A stretch of 64,000 bases of DNA, from the NCBI RefSeq assembly GCF_012524205.1, contig NZ_JABACI010000002.1, forward strand, positions 62,001 to 126,000, written 5' to 3'. Both the position numbers and the translations under genes were made by a program. A model generated the notes under the pieces. The model was not told the origin of the DNA. It was given only the letters and a program-made list of their open reading frames with translations, and did not search any database. The DNA comes from Microbacterium salsuginis. Lineage in GTDB: Bacteria; Actinomycetota; Actinomycetes; Actinomycetales; Microbacteriaceae. Below are positions 25,897 through 35,008 of this stretch, piece after piece (the stretch's first letter is position 1; every line of letters begins with the position of its first letter).

Positions 25897-27642
25897 TCAT
25901 CCGTCGGTGGCCGCGCGCAGCACGACGGCCTCCCACGGTCGCAGCGAGAGCGCGGCACCTTCGAGGCCCGGCGGATCGGCGTAGTTGCCCAGCACGAGTT
26001 CGGCTCGCGCGCCGTTCATCCCCGCGACGGTCACCTGCTGGGGCTCGCCCGAGAAGTTGCCCGCCACGAAGAGCGACGGACCTCCGCCCGAGCGTGTGAA
26101 GGCGTACACGTGCGGATGCTCGGGCTCCACGAGGGCGAAGTCGCCCAAGCGCACCACCCGATCCTCGTGACGCAGCCGGATGAGCCGCCGGTAGTGATGG
26201 AAGACGGATGCCGGATCCGCACGCTCCGCCTCGGCGTTGACGCTCACGTGGTTGGGGTTGACGCCGATCCACGGCTCGCCGGACGTGAAGCCGGCCGAGG
26301 GGCCGGCATCCCATTGCACCGGAGTGCGGGCGTTGTCGCGGCTGCCGGCCGCGAGCGCCTCGACGAGCTGTTCGTCGGTCAGCCGTCCGTGGGCGCGCGC
26401 CTCGGCCGCGAACCGGATCGACTCGATGTCGCGATAGTCGGTGAGCTCGTCGAAATGCGCGTCGGTCATCCCGAGCTCTTCACCCTGATAGACGTACGGC
26501 GTGCCGCGGTGGAGGTGCAGGACCGTGGCGAGCATCGTGGCTGATTCGCGGCGGTACGCCCCGTCGTCGCCGAATCGCGACACGATACGAGGCTGATCGT
26601 GGTTGCACCAGTAGAGCGCGTTCCAGCCCGCGTCGAACAGTCCCGCCTGCCATCGCGCCATCGTGGCCTTCAGCGCCCGCAGATCCAGCGGGCGCAGATC
26701 GAAGCGGCCGCCGGGCCCGTGATCCAGGTGCATGTGCTCGAACGTGAACACCATGTCGAGCTCTTCCCGCGCGGGATCGGTGAACAGCCGCCCGTCCTCG
26801 ACCGTCGCGCCCGGAGTCTCGCCGACGAGCAGCAGCCCATCACGCCGTCCCTCGAACACCTCGCGATGCATCTCGTGGAGGAACTCGTGCAGGCGCGGCC
26901 CGTTCACGGTGTGGGCGCGGTTGTCGCCGTAGAGGCCGTCCCCGACCCCGTCGGCGAGCGACCCGTCGTCGCCGACGGTCTTCGAGATGAGGTTGATGAC
27001 GTCCATGCGGAAGCCGTCGATTCCCCGGTCGAGCCACCAGCGCATCATGTCGTAGATCGCCGTCCGCACCTCGGGGTTCTCCCAGTTGAGGTCCGGCTGC
27101 TTTCGACTGAAGAGGTGCAGGTAGTACTCGCCGGTCGCGCGGTCGAACTCCCACGCAGGTCCCGAGAAGTAGGACCCCCAGTTGGTCGACTCGGCGCCGG
27201 GCGATCCGGGCTCCATGCCCTCGCGCGGGGGGCGCCACCAGTACCAGTCGCGCTTGGGGTTGTCTTTCGACGACCGCGACTCGATGAACCACGGGTGCTC
27301 GTCACTGGTGTGGTTGACGACGAGATCCATCACGACCTTGATCCCCCGCTCGTGGAGCGCCGCGACGACCTCATCGAGGTCGGCGAGCGTGCCGAAGATC
27401 GGGTCGACGTCGCGATAGTCGCTGATGTCGTAGCCGTTGTCGTCCTGCGGGCTGCGGTAGATCGGCGAGAACCACACCACGTCCACCCCCAGCGCGACCA
27501 GATGGTCGATGCGCTGCAGCACACCGCGCAGGTCGCCGACGCCGTCGCCATCCGAATCCTGGAACGAACGCGGATAGATCTGATAGACGACCGCTCCGGT
27601 CCACCATGCCGGCGGGTCGTTCGGACTCATGGCCGATCGCAT
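25897..27642 (-). CDS. GH13 alpha-glucosidase (oligo-1,6-glucosidase type)
   Basis: The 581-residue cytoplasmic glycoside hydrolase has the full set of GH13 regions: DLVVNHTS (about 106-113), GFRMDVINL with nucleophile Asp214, LLVGETPG with acid/base Glu275, and NHDQPR with Asp349. Val215 follows the nucleophile, the residue seen in enzymes that prefer alpha-1,6 bonds such as isomaltose; maltases usually have Thr or Ala there. ATG 27642 follows TAAGGT by 6 nt (leaderless); ATG 27630 is an alternative. It has no sugar transporter nearby. Confidence 0.93.
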   Translation of the reverse strand: MRSAMSPNDPPAWWTGAVVYQIYPRSFQDSDGDGVGDLRGVLQRIDHLVALGVDVVWFSPIYRSPQDDNGYDISDYRDVDPIFGTLADLDEVVAALHERGIKVVMDLVVNHTSDEHPWFIESRSSKDNPKRDWYWWRPPREGMEPGSPGAESTNWGSYFSGPAWEFDRATGEYYLHLFSRKQPDLNWENPEVRTAIYDMMRWWLDRGIDGFRMDVINLISKTVGDDGSLADGVGDGLYGDNRAHTVNGPRLHEFLHEMHREVFEGRRDGLLLVGETPGATVEDGRLFTDPAREELDMVFTFEHMHLDHGPGGRFDLRPLDLRALKATMARWQAGLFDAGWNALYWCNHDQPRIVSRFGDDGAYRRESATMLATVLHLHRGTPYVYQGEELGMTDAHFDELTDYRDIESIRFAAEARAHGRLTDEQLVEALAAGSRDNARTPVQWDAGPSAGFTSGEPWIGVNPNHVSVNAEAERADPASVFHHYRRLIRLRHEDRVVRLGDFALVEPEHPHVYAFTRSGGGPSLFVAGNFSGEPQQVTVAGMNGARAELVLGNYADPPGLEGAALSLRPWEAVVLRAATDG

Positions 27643-27648
27643 CCCGAC

Positions 27649-27654
27649 ACCTTA
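27649..27654 (-). promoter_or_regulatory. -10 box of alpha-glucosidase gene
   Basis: TAAGGT on the minus strand, 6 nt before ATG 27642. Confidence 0.5.
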
Positions 27655-27681
27655 CTCCGCGGCCACTCCGCGCGCCCGGGG

Positions 27682-28563
27682 CTAGCCTGCGTCGGCGAAG
27701 AGGCGCAGCATGTCGCGCGCGAGCTGGTGCGGGGCGGTCTCGCACGGCGCGTGACCCGTCGGATAGGTCGCGACGCGCGCCCCGATCCGCTTCGCGTACT
27801 CGTCGTGCTGCGCCTGCGGCCACAGATCCTGCTCTCCGACCGCGATGAGCTTCGGAACGTCGACGGCCGCCACCTGGTCGGCGATGTCGGGCATCGACAT
27901 CATGAGTCCGACGACGTCGTCGATGCATGCCCGCTGGGTCACGGCCAGGCGTTCGCGCACGAAGGCGATGCGGCCGGGCGGAGTGCGATTGAGGTTGTAG
28001 CGGATGCCCCACAGGATCAGGCCCGCCGCCCGGTGCGGCGACATGTCGGAGATGGGCCCGATGTGCTTGACGCCGCGGAACACCTGACCCGTCGCAGGCG
28101 GTGCCGACATCAGCGTCAGGCTGCGGAACAGCTCGGGACGCTCCACGAGCGCCAGCTCGGTCACCAGTCCGGCGAAGCTGTAGCCCAGCACGTGCGCGGG
28201 CGCGCCGTCTTCGAGGATCGCGACGAGGTCGTCGACGAAGAGACGGTAGTCGTACTGATCCCGTGGGGGGTCCAGGTGCGCCGGTCCGGCCAGCACCGAT
28301 TCCCAGTGCCCGGCGAGGTCGAACGACTCCACGCGGTAGCCCGCCGCCGCGAGCACCGGCATCAGGAGCACGAAGTCCTCCTTCGAGCCCGCGACACCGG
28401 GCATCAGCACCACGCGCTGCGCAGCCGGATCGCCCAGGCGCACGCGAGCCAGACCGCCGCTCGGCGCAGCGAAGACATCCCGCTCCGTACCCGTCGGGAA
28501 GACGTGCCAGTCGAGGTCGGGAATGGCCTGGTCGCGCTCGAGCGCGTCGTCGATCGTCGTCAT
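27682..28563 (-). CDS. alpha/beta hydrolase
   Basis: The 293-residue alpha/beta-hydrolase-fold protein has the nucleophile elbow in VLGYSFAGLV, an oxyanion-type MPGVAGSKED, and a likely catalytic His in YPTGHAPCETAP near the C terminus. The acid is probably Asp in AVGEQDLWP. Substrate unknown. I chose ATG 28563; the frame continues upstream to 28773 but crosses the divergent promoter. It is divergent from the acyltransferase gene. Confidence 0.85.
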   Translation of the reverse strand: MTTIDDALERDQAIPDLDWHVFPTGTERDVFAAPSGGLARVRLGDPAAQRVVLMPGVAGSKEDFVLLMPVLAAAGYRVESFDLAGHWESVLAGPAHLDPPRDQYDYRLFVDDLVAILEDGAPAHVLGYSFAGLVTELALVERPELFRSLTLMSAPPATGQVFRGVKHIGPISDMSPHRAAGLILWGIRYNLNRTPPGRIAFVRERLAVTQRACIDDVVGLMMSMPDIADQVAAVDVPKLIAVGEQDLWPQAQHDEYAKRIGARVATYPTGHAPCETAPHQLARDMLRLFADAG

Positions 28564-28573
28564 CGCGCCGAAG

Positions 28574-28579
28574 AGACTA
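28574..28579 (-). promoter_or_regulatory. -10 box of alpha/beta hydrolase gene
   Basis: TAGTCT on the minus strand, 10 nt before ATG 28563. Confidence 0.4.
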
Positions 28580-28640
28580 CCGCTCGGCCTGCCACGCGAG
28601 TCGCAGCGGACGGCGGAATCGCCGGAATCGGGAGACGGGT

Positions 28641-28646
28641 TAGTCT
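28641..28646 (+). promoter_or_regulatory. -10 box of acyltransferase gene
   Basis: TAGTCT on the plus strand, 26 nt before ATG 28673; the short leader carries GAGGGGG. Confidence 0.4.
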
Positions 28647-28672
28647 GGTCTGCGCCGAGCGAGGGGGTGACG

Positions 28673-29845
28673 ATGACCAGCAGCGCTCCGCCAGCGGCGG
28701 CACCGCCGACCGGGTCGATCCCGCGGGCGCGGCGACGCACCCCGTTCTGGGACAACGCACGTTTCGCCTGCATCGTCCTGGTCGTCCTGGGTCACGCGGT
28801 GCAGCGCCTGACGTACGACTCCGACGTCGCGCTGGGTCTGTACCTGCTCGTCTACGCGTTCCACATGCCGGCGTTCGCGATCATCTCGGGGTACTTCTCC
28901 AAGTCCGAGTCGCCGACGAAGACGCAGATGGCCCGCGTCATCACCGACATCCTGGTGCCCTACGTGATCTTCGAGGGTCTGTGGACGCTCACGAAGTGGC
29001 TCGTCGAGGGCCGCGCGACCGCCAATCTGACGGAGCCTTCCTGGACGCTGTGGTTCCTGCTGGCGCTGGGCATCTTCCGCCTCGTGCTGCCCTACCTCGC
29101 GCTCCTGCGCTGGCCGCTGGTCTGGACGCTCGCGATCTCGATCGGGGCCGGCTACGTGCCGAACATCGACTCGACGTTCTCCCTCTCGCGCACCCTCGGT
29201 CTGCTCCCCTTCTTCGCGCTGGGCTGGTGGCTGCGCGAGCACCGAATCGTCGACCGCCTGAGGCTGCTCGACCGGCGACCGTGGTGGGCGATCCCGGGAG
29301 GGATCGGCCTGTTCGTGGTCGCGGGGTGGGCGGCCTGGTTCTTCGTCGACGGATGGCGCGAGATGAACCTGCGCGAATGGCTCTTCTACGACGACAACTA
29401 CGCCGCGATCGGTGGCACGCAGTGGTGGGCCGGCGGTGTGCGGCTCGCCCTGATGGCGGTCGCGCTCGTGCTCTCGGCTGCCTTCTTCGCCCTCATTCCG
29501 CGCGGCGGCCACTGGTGGACGCACTTCGGGCAGTACACGATGTACGTCTACCTGCTGCACTCGTTCGTGCTGTACCCCTTCCGAGAGAACGGGGTGCTGC
29601 GCCATGCCGAGCCGACCTGGATCTGGCTGCCGCTGGTGATCGTGCTGTCGGTGCTCATCGCGCTGGGCCTTTCGACCAAACCGGTGCGCCGCATCTTCCG
29701 GCCTCTCATCGAGCCACGGCCGACGTGGCTCTTCGCCGACCGCACGCTGGCCTCGCGTGAGGGCCGTCGCAACGATCCCACCGGCTCGCGGCGACCGCGG
29801 GAGGGAGACCGGATGCCGCGGCCCGACCCGCGTCAGAACGGCTGA
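28673..29845 (+). CDS. acyltransferase-3 family membrane protein
   Basis: The 390-residue product has about ten membrane helices and the acyltransferase-3 (OatA/NodX-like) start: FWDNARFACIVLVVLGHAV, where the conserved His lies in the first helix, then VYAFHMPAFAIISGYFSK. Such proteins O-acylate sugars or wall polymers on the outer side. ATG 28673 has GAGGGGG 5 nt upstream; GTG 28667 is possible. The charged C-terminal tail is cytoplasmic. Its last 13 bp overlap the convergent WYL gene. Confidence 0.88.
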   Translation: MTSSAPPAAAPPTGSIPRARRRTPFWDNARFACIVLVVLGHAVQRLTYDSDVALGLYLLVYAFHMPAFAIISGYFSKSESPTKTQMARVITDILVPYVIFEGLWTLTKWLVEGRATANLTEPSWTLWFLLALGIFRLVLPYLALLRWPLVWTLAISIGAGYVPNIDSTFSLSRTLGLLPFFALGWWLREHRIVDRLRLLDRRPWWAIPGGIGLFVVAGWAAWFFVDGWREMNLREWLFYDDNYAAIGGTQWWAGGVRLALMAVALVLSAAFFALIPRGGHWWTHFGQYTMYVYLLHSFVLYPFRENGVLRHAEPTWIWLPLVIVLSVLIALGLSTKPVRRIFRPLIEPRPTWLFADRTLASREGRRNDPTGSRRPREGDRMPRPDPRQNG

Positions 29846-30804
29846 GTCCGCGATCCTGCGGCCGCGCGCGTGTAGACGTCGGCCAGGTGCAGCAGGTGCG
29901 GCACGAGTTTGGACGGCGAGTCGACGGTGAAGTCCATGCCGAGCATGCCGATGTAGGCGGCGATGGTCTCGAGGCTGTCGGCGCCGGTGACGAGGACCGA
30001 GGTCCGCTCGTCGACGGCCTCCACCACTCCGACCGTGGGGTTGATGCGGGCGACCACGCGATCGGCGGGCGCGTCGATGCGCAGCCGGGCGTGCACCTTC
30101 CATCCGCTCGCGGCGATCGAGCGCAACGCGAAGGCGGTGTAGTCACCGCCGGGGACGGGCACCGGCGCGAAGGACCGCCGGGTCGGCATGCGCGGTTCGA
30201 CCCAGTCCAGCCGGAAGGTCTCCCACTCTCCGTCTTCAGGGTCCCGGGCGACCAGATACCAGCGGCGCTGCCAGCTGAGCACACGGTAGGGCTCCACGCG
30301 CCGCGGCTGTCCGCGATAGTCGAAGCGCAGCCACTCGACGTCGCGGACCGCCTGCGCGACGGCCCCCAGCGTCCGGGAGTCCACTTCGGGATCCGGCGCG
30401 TCGGTGCCGACGTTCTCGGGGGCGCGGTCCACGGTCGCCGCGACAGCGTCGACGGTCGCCCGCAGTCGCGCGGGCAGCACCTGCAGCAGCTTCGCGAGCG
30501 CGCGGGCTCCGGCATCCGCGATCCCCGTCACCCCCGGCGCGACTCGCAGTCCGATCGCCACCGCCACCGCCTCATCGTCCTCCAGGAGGAGCGGCGGCAT
30601 CTTGCCACCGGCGCCCAGCCGGTACGAGCCGGCACGGCCCCGCGTCGCATCGACCGGGTATCCCAGCGAGCGGAGGCGCTCGACGTCGTTGCGGATGGTG
30701 CGCGCCGAGACTCCGAGCCGTCCGGCGAGCTCCGGACCGGTCCAGCCCGCGCGTGCCTGCAGCAGACCCAGGAGCGCCAGCATCCGCGCCGACGTGTCAG
30801 CCAT
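29833..30804 (-). CDS. WYL-domain transcriptional regulator (YafY family)
   Basis: The 323-residue product has an N-terminal HTH (ELAGRLGVSARTIRNDVERLRSLG, about 24-48), a linker, then a WYL domain (about 140-215, with VEWLRFDYRGQPRRVEPYRV and RRWYLVARD) and a C-terminal WCX-like extension. WYL domains bind small ligands or nucleic acids. It is divergent from the epoxide hydrolase gene, its likely target. Confidence 0.92.
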   Translation of the reverse strand: MADTSARMLALLGLLQARAGWTGPELAGRLGVSARTIRNDVERLRSLGYPVDATRGRAGSYRLGAGGKMPPLLLEDDEAVAVAIGLRVAPGVTGIADAGARALAKLLQVLPARLRATVDAVAATVDRAPENVGTDAPDPEVDSRTLGAVAQAVRDVEWLRFDYRGQPRRVEPYRVLSWQRRWYLVARDPEDGEWETFRLDWVEPRMPTRRSFAPVPVPGGDYTAFALRSIAASGWKVHARLRIDAPADRVVARINPTVGVVEAVDERTSVLVTGADSLETIAAYIGMLGMDFTVDSPSKLVPHLLHLADVYTRAAAGSRTQPF

Positions 30805-30863
30805 GGCGCAACCTCTCGTGGCGGATTCGGGATATCAGGAACGAAACCTGCCTATATAGACCA

Positions 30864-30869
30864 TAACGT
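30864..30869 (+). promoter_or_regulatory. -10 box of epoxide hydrolase gene
   Basis: TAACGT, 7 nt before ATG 30877, in an AT-rich divergent gap shared with the WYL regulator gene. Leaderless. Confidence 0.5.
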
Positions 30870-30876
30870 CAGTGTC

Positions 30877-32016
30877 ATGAGCAACGCAACCGCCTCCACC
30901 GCCATCCGCCCCTTCCGCGTCGAGATCGCACAGGCCGATCTGGACGACCTCCAGGCCCGCCTCGCTCGCACCCGCCTGCCCCAGCCCGCGCCGGTCGACG
31001 ACTGGGAGTCGGGCACCCCGACGTCCTACCTCCGCGATGCCGTGGCGCGGTGGCGCGACGGGTTCGACTGGCGCGCCGCCGAAGCACGCATGAACGAGCA
31101 CCCGCACTTCACCACCGAGATCGACGGGCAGACGATCCACTTCGTCCACGTCACGTCGGCGCACGAGAACGCCACCCCGCTGCTGCTGGCCCACACCTAC
31201 CCGGGCTCGTTCGCCGACTACCTGGACGTGATCGGCCCCCTCGTGGACCCGGTCGCGCACGGCGGTCGCGCCGAGGACGCGTTCGATGTCGTCATCCCCG
31301 ACGCGCCCGGCTTCGGCTTCAGCCAGCCCGTCACCGAAGCCGGCTGGACCACGGCCCGCGTCGCCGCCGCGTACGACACCCTCATGCGCCGCCTCGGCTA
31401 CGAGTCGTACGGGATCCACGGCAGCGACAACGGCGCCATGGTCGCCCGCGAGCTCGGACTGCTCGACCCCGACGGCTTCCTCGGACTGCACGTGCTGCAG
31501 CTGTTCTCGTTCCCGTCGGGCGACCCCGCCGAGTTCGAGAAGCTCGAGCCGCAGGACTACGCCGGGCTCGAGCACATGCAGTGGTTCCAGTCCGTCGGCG
31601 GCTACAACACCATGAACGCCTCCCGGCCGCAGACCATCGCGGCCGGTCTGTCGGACTCCCCCGTCGGGCTGCTCGCGTACTCCGAGCTGTTCAACTCGTT
31701 CGGCAACGGCACGAGCCTGGTACCCCTGGACGCCATCCTCACCGAGGTGAGCATCGCGTGGTTCGCCAACGCGTCGGCCGGGATGTCGCGGGCCTACCGC
31801 GAGAACGCCCTCGCCGAGGCGGAACCACGCGTGAGCGCGGCACGCACCGGCGTCGCCGTGTTCGCCGACGACTTCCAGACGATCAAGGTCTTCGCCGAGC
31901 GCGACAACTCCCACATCGTGCACTGGAGCCGCTTCGAGCGGGGTGGACACTACGCCGCGCTCGAAGTCCCCGAGGTCCTCGCCGGCGACATCCGGGCCTT
32001 CTTCGCCACCGCGTGA
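30877..32016 (+). CDS. epoxide hydrolase family protein
   Basis: The 379-residue product has the epoxide-hydrolase N-terminal domain (FRVEIAQADLDDLQARLART) followed by the alpha/beta core. The nucleophile is Asp184 in IHGSDNGAMVA, and the catalytic His is in RGGHYAALEVPE. The oxyanion motif, normally HGxP, reads HTYPGS here with Thr107 replacing Gly. It should open epoxides or a related substrate. The start is leaderless, and the gene is divergent from a WYL regulator. Confidence 0.88.
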   Translation: MSNATASTAIRPFRVEIAQADLDDLQARLARTRLPQPAPVDDWESGTPTSYLRDAVARWRDGFDWRAAEARMNEHPHFTTEIDGQTIHFVHVTSAHENATPLLLAHTYPGSFADYLDVIGPLVDPVAHGGRAEDAFDVVIPDAPGFGFSQPVTEAGWTTARVAAAYDTLMRRLGYESYGIHGSDNGAMVARELGLLDPDGFLGLHVLQLFSFPSGDPAEFEKLEPQDYAGLEHMQWFQSVGGYNTMNASRPQTIAAGLSDSPVGLLAYSELFNSFGNGTSLVPLDAILTEVSIAWFANASAGMSRAYRENALAEAEPRVSAARTGVAVFADDFQTIKVFAERDNSHIVHWSRFERGGHYAALEVPEVLAGDIRAFFATA

Positions 32017-32024
32017 CAGCAGCA

Positions 32025-32062
32025 GCGGCGGTGCCCGGGACCACGGTCCCGGGCACCGCCGC
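32025..32062 (+). terminator. terminator hairpin after epoxide hydrolase
   Basis: A perfect 18-bp stem with a 2-nt loop begins 9 nt after the stop. Confidence 0.8.
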
Positions 32063-32104
32063 TTAACCCTGTGCAACAAAGGAGCGGATGCCGCGGCATC
32101 CGCC

Positions 32105-32110
32105 TAATCT
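32105..32110 (+). promoter_or_regulatory. -10 box of 2OG oxygenase gene
   Basis: TAATCT, 6 nt before ATG 32117. Leaderless. Confidence 0.55.
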
Positions 32111-32116
32111 CACCTC

Positions 32117-33136
32117 ATGACCGACCTCAACCTGCCGATCCTCGACCTGTCGCAGCTCGATCAGGGGCCTGATGCGGCCGCGCGCTTCCGCGACGACCTG
32201 CGCGCGGCCACCCACGACGTCGGATTCTTCTATCTCACCGGCACGGGTGTCACGCCGGAGCTCGAGTCCCGCCTCCTCAGGGTGGCCCGGGACTTCTTCG
32301 CGCTTCCCGAGGCCGACAAGCTCGCCATCGAGAACGTCAACAGCCCGCACTTCCGCGGCTACACCCGCGTCGGCGGCGAGCGCACGCAGGGCAGGGTCGA
32401 CTGGCGCGAGCAGATCGACATCGGACCCGAGCGCGAGGCGGTCGACGACCCCGCGGCACCCGACTTCGCGCGCCTGATCGGACCCAACCTGTGGCCCGCA
32501 GCGCAACCCGAGCTGCGCGACGTCGTGTCGGAATGGCACGACCACCTTTCGGGTGTCGCCCGCAGGCTGCTGCGCGCCTGGGCGCTCTCGCTGGGGGCGC
32601 CCGAGACGTACTTCGACGAGCACTTCGGCGAGCCGTCCACCCTCATCAAGATCGTCCGGTATCCCGGCAAGGAAGACCCCACGCCCCAGCAAGGCGTGGG
32701 GGCGCACAAGGACTCCGGTGTTCTCACGCTGCTCTGGGTGGAGCCCGGGAAGGGCGGCCTGCAGGTGGAGCGCGACGGAGACTGGGTGGATGCGCCGCCG
32801 GTTCCCGGCGCATTCGTCGTGAACATCGGCGAACTCCTCGAGTACGCGACGCAGGGCTACCTCATCGCGACGAAGCACCGAGTGATCTCGCCGCGTTATC
32901 CCGACGACCGCATCTCGGTGCCGTTCTTCTTCAACCCCGCCCTCGACAAGCGGCTGCCTCTCATCGAGCTGCCCGCCGCGCTGGCGGCGCAGGCCAGGGG
33001 CGTCACGCAGGACCCGACCAACCCGATCCACGCCCTGTACGGCGAGAACGCGCTGAAGTCCCGGCTGCGCGCCCATCCGGACGTGGCCGCGATCCACCAC
33101 GCCGATCTCGTCGCCGCGCGGGCCGCGGCATCCTGA
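32117..33136 (+). CDS. 2-oxoglutarate/Fe(II) oxygenase, isopenicillin N synthase family
   Basis: The 339-residue product has the DIOX_N N terminus (LPILDLSQL, THDVGFFYLTGTGV) and the 2OG-Fe domain. Iron ligands are His197 and Asp199 (GAHKDSG) and His254 (TKHRV). The 2OG-binding pair is Arg265 and Ser267 (RISVPFFF). The substrate is unknown. The gene stands alone on a leaderless promoter, upstream of the kinase/SurE pair. Confidence 0.92.
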   Translation: MTDLNLPILDLSQLDQGPDAAARFRDDLRAATHDVGFFYLTGTGVTPELESRLLRVARDFFALPEADKLAIENVNSPHFRGYTRVGGERTQGRVDWREQIDIGPEREAVDDPAAPDFARLIGPNLWPAAQPELRDVVSEWHDHLSGVARRLLRAWALSLGAPETYFDEHFGEPSTLIKIVRYPGKEDPTPQQGVGAHKDSGVLTLLWVEPGKGGLQVERDGDWVDAPPVPGAFVVNIGELLEYATQGYLIATKHRVISPRYPDDRISVPFFFNPALDKRLPLIELPAALAAQARGVTQDPTNPIHALYGENALKSRLRAHPDVAAIHHADLVAARAAAS

Positions 33137-33204
33137 ACCCGACCTCTCCCTTGCACGGCCCGCCCGGCCTCTGCAAGGGGGTGCCCGCGTCACGACGCAC
33201 GCCA

Positions 33205-33210
33205 TAGCGT
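33205..33210 (+). promoter_or_regulatory. -10 box of PfkB kinase gene
   Basis: TAGCGT, 7 nt before ATG 33218. Leaderless. Confidence 0.5.
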
Positions 33211-33217
33211 GGCCGAC

Positions 33218-34225
33218 ATGAGCGACGTGACGATTTTCGCGCCGTCCCCGACGCTCACGGTGACGGTCGAGGAGCACGGCGGCGAGCCCGACATCCACGT
33301 GCACGCCGGCGGCCAGGGCGTCTGGCAGGCGCGCATGCTGCTGCGACTGGGCGCGTCCGTGACGATGTGCTGCACCCTCACCGGCGAGGTGGGACGGATG
33401 CTGCGCCACCTGCTGGAGGACGAGGGCATCGGCGTCGCCGGCCTCGAACGTCCCGGAAAGGGGTCGGCGTACGTGCACGACCGCCGCGGCGGCGAGCGGC
33501 GGGTGATCGCCGAGACGGAGGGCGAGCCGCTGGCCCGGCACGACCTCGACGAGCTGTATGGTCTGACGCTGCGCGAGGGCCTGGCATCGGGCCTGGCCAT
33601 CTTGAGCGGCCCGGCCGGCGACGAAGCCCTGCCCGCCGACACCTACCGGCGACTGGCCGCGGATCTGCGAGAAGGGGGCGCGAAGGTCATCGTCGACCTC
33701 GCCGGTGAGAGGCTCGACGCCGCCCTGGAAGGCGGCGTCGACGTGCTGAAGGTCAGCGACGAAGAGCTCACGCGGGGCGGGTTCGTCACGAACGGCTCGG
33801 TCGCCGAGATCATGACGGCGATGCGAGCGCTCCACGGCAAAGGGGCCGAAGCGGTCATCGTGTCGCGGGCCACCGATCCCCTCCTCATCCTCGACGCTCA
33901 GGGATTCGCCGAAGTGACCCAGCCGCGCATGTCCGTCGCCGACACGCGCGGTGCGGGCGATTCGCTCACGGCAGGGGTCGCCGCCGGCATGGTGCGGGGC
34001 GAGCGACCGAGGGATGCCGTGGTCACCGGTGCTGCCGCCGGAGCCCTGAACGTCACACGCCACGGACTGGGCACGGGCGATGCCGACACGATCGCGAAGC
34101 TGCGCGAGTCGGTGACGGTCAGAGAGATCCTCGATGATTCCGCCGCGCACATCTCGCAGCCGGTCACCGGTCACGTGAGCCCGGACGGTCTCGCGGCCCT
34201 CGCCGAGCCGGAGGACGAGCGATGA
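33218..34225 (+). CDS. PfkB-family sugar kinase (1-phosphofructokinase-like)
   Basis: The 335-residue ribokinase-fold kinase has the N-terminal glycine pair region HAGGQGVWQARMLLRLG and the C-terminal ATP/anion-hole motif DTRGAGDSLTAG (242-253) with catalytic base Asp248; Arg replaces the usual Thr in DTTGAGD. The first part resembles FruK/tagatose-6-P kinases. The sugar is not predictable. ATG 33218 is preferred over GTG 33209 because of the leaderless spacing. The stop overlaps surE by 4 bp. Confidence 0.88.
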   Translation: MSDVTIFAPSPTLTVTVEEHGGEPDIHVHAGGQGVWQARMLLRLGASVTMCCTLTGEVGRMLRHLLEDEGIGVAGLERPGKGSAYVHDRRGGERRVIAETEGEPLARHDLDELYGLTLREGLASGLAILSGPAGDEALPADTYRRLAADLREGGAKVIVDLAGERLDAALEGGVDVLKVSDEELTRGGFVTNGSVAEIMTAMRALHGKGAEAVIVSRATDPLLILDAQGFAEVTQPRMSVADTRGAGDSLTAGVAAGMVRGERPRDAVVTGAAAGALNVTRHGLGTGDADTIAKLRESVTVREILDDSAAHISQPVTGHVSPDGLAALAEPEDER

Positions 34226-34968
34226 CGCGTGCACTCATCACCAACGACGACGGCATCGACGCGCCGGGACTGCACGTCCTCGCGCGCATGGCGCGGGATG
34301 CGGGGTTGGAGGTGACAGTCGCTGCCCCCGCACGCCAATCGAGCGGGTCGAGCGCCTCGATCGTGGCGGCAGAGGAGGACGGGCGCATCGCGATCGAGCG
34401 ACGGGAGCTTCCCGAGCTCGACGGCGTACCCGCCTTCGCCGTACGCGGCGGCCCCGGACTGATCGCGTTGATCGCCGCCCACGGCGCGTTCGGCGACCCC
34501 GCCGAGCTGGTTCTGTCGGGCGTGAATCACGGCGCGAACGTGGGCCGGGCCATCCTGCACTCCGGCACCGTCGGCGCGGCTCTGACCGGCGGGCTCAACG
34601 GGGCGTGGGGAGCGGCCGTGTCACTGGATGTCGGCATGAACCCGACCGAGTTCCACTGGGATGCCGCGGCCTCCGCCGTCGTGGACCTGCTGCCCTTCCT
34701 GCTCGAGCGACCGCGCGGGACCGTCATCAACGTCAACGTCCCGAACTCAGCCGCCAACCAGGGCGTGGCCGAGGCGGCGCTGGCCCCCTTCGGAATCGTG
34801 CAGACCACGCTGTCGGAGCGGGGGGTCGGCCACATCCGGCTCGCGGTCGAGGACCTGCCGAACACGCCCGAACCCGGCAGCGACGCCGCACTTCTCGCCG
34901 AGGGCTGGGTCACGCTGACCGGCCTCGACCCGGTCTCGCACGTGCCGCTCGGCTTCGCCACGCGCTGA
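34222..34968 (+). CDS. surE: 5'/3'-nucleotidase SurE
   Basis: The 248-residue product has the SurE metal motif ITNDDGIDAPG at the N terminus (Asp9, Asp10), the serine region APARQSSGSSASI, and SGVNHGANVG. SurE dephosphorylates nucleotides and other phosphomonoesters. Its ATG overlaps the PfkB stop, so kinase and phosphatase are made together. The C terminus is the normal SurE form. Confidence 0.93.
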   Translation: MTRALITNDDGIDAPGLHVLARMARDAGLEVTVAAPARQSSGSSASIVAAEEDGRIAIERRELPELDGVPAFAVRGGPGLIALIAAHGAFGDPAELVLSGVNHGANVGRAILHSGTVGAALTGGLNGAWGAAVSLDVGMNPTEFHWDAAASAVVDLLPFLLERPRGTVINVNVPNSAANQGVAEAALAPFGIVQTTLSERGVGHIRLAVEDLPNTPEPGSDAALLAEGWVTLTGLDPVSHVPLGFATR

Positions 34969-35008
34969 CCCGGATTCGGCCTCTGCCTCTGCTCGGCGAC
35001 AGCACGCG

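Noticed and set aside
26599-29760. A 1053-codon open frame on the plus strand
   Set aside because: It runs antisense to the GH13 glucosidase and alpha/beta hydrolase genes and then out of frame through the acyltransferase gene, with no domain motif.
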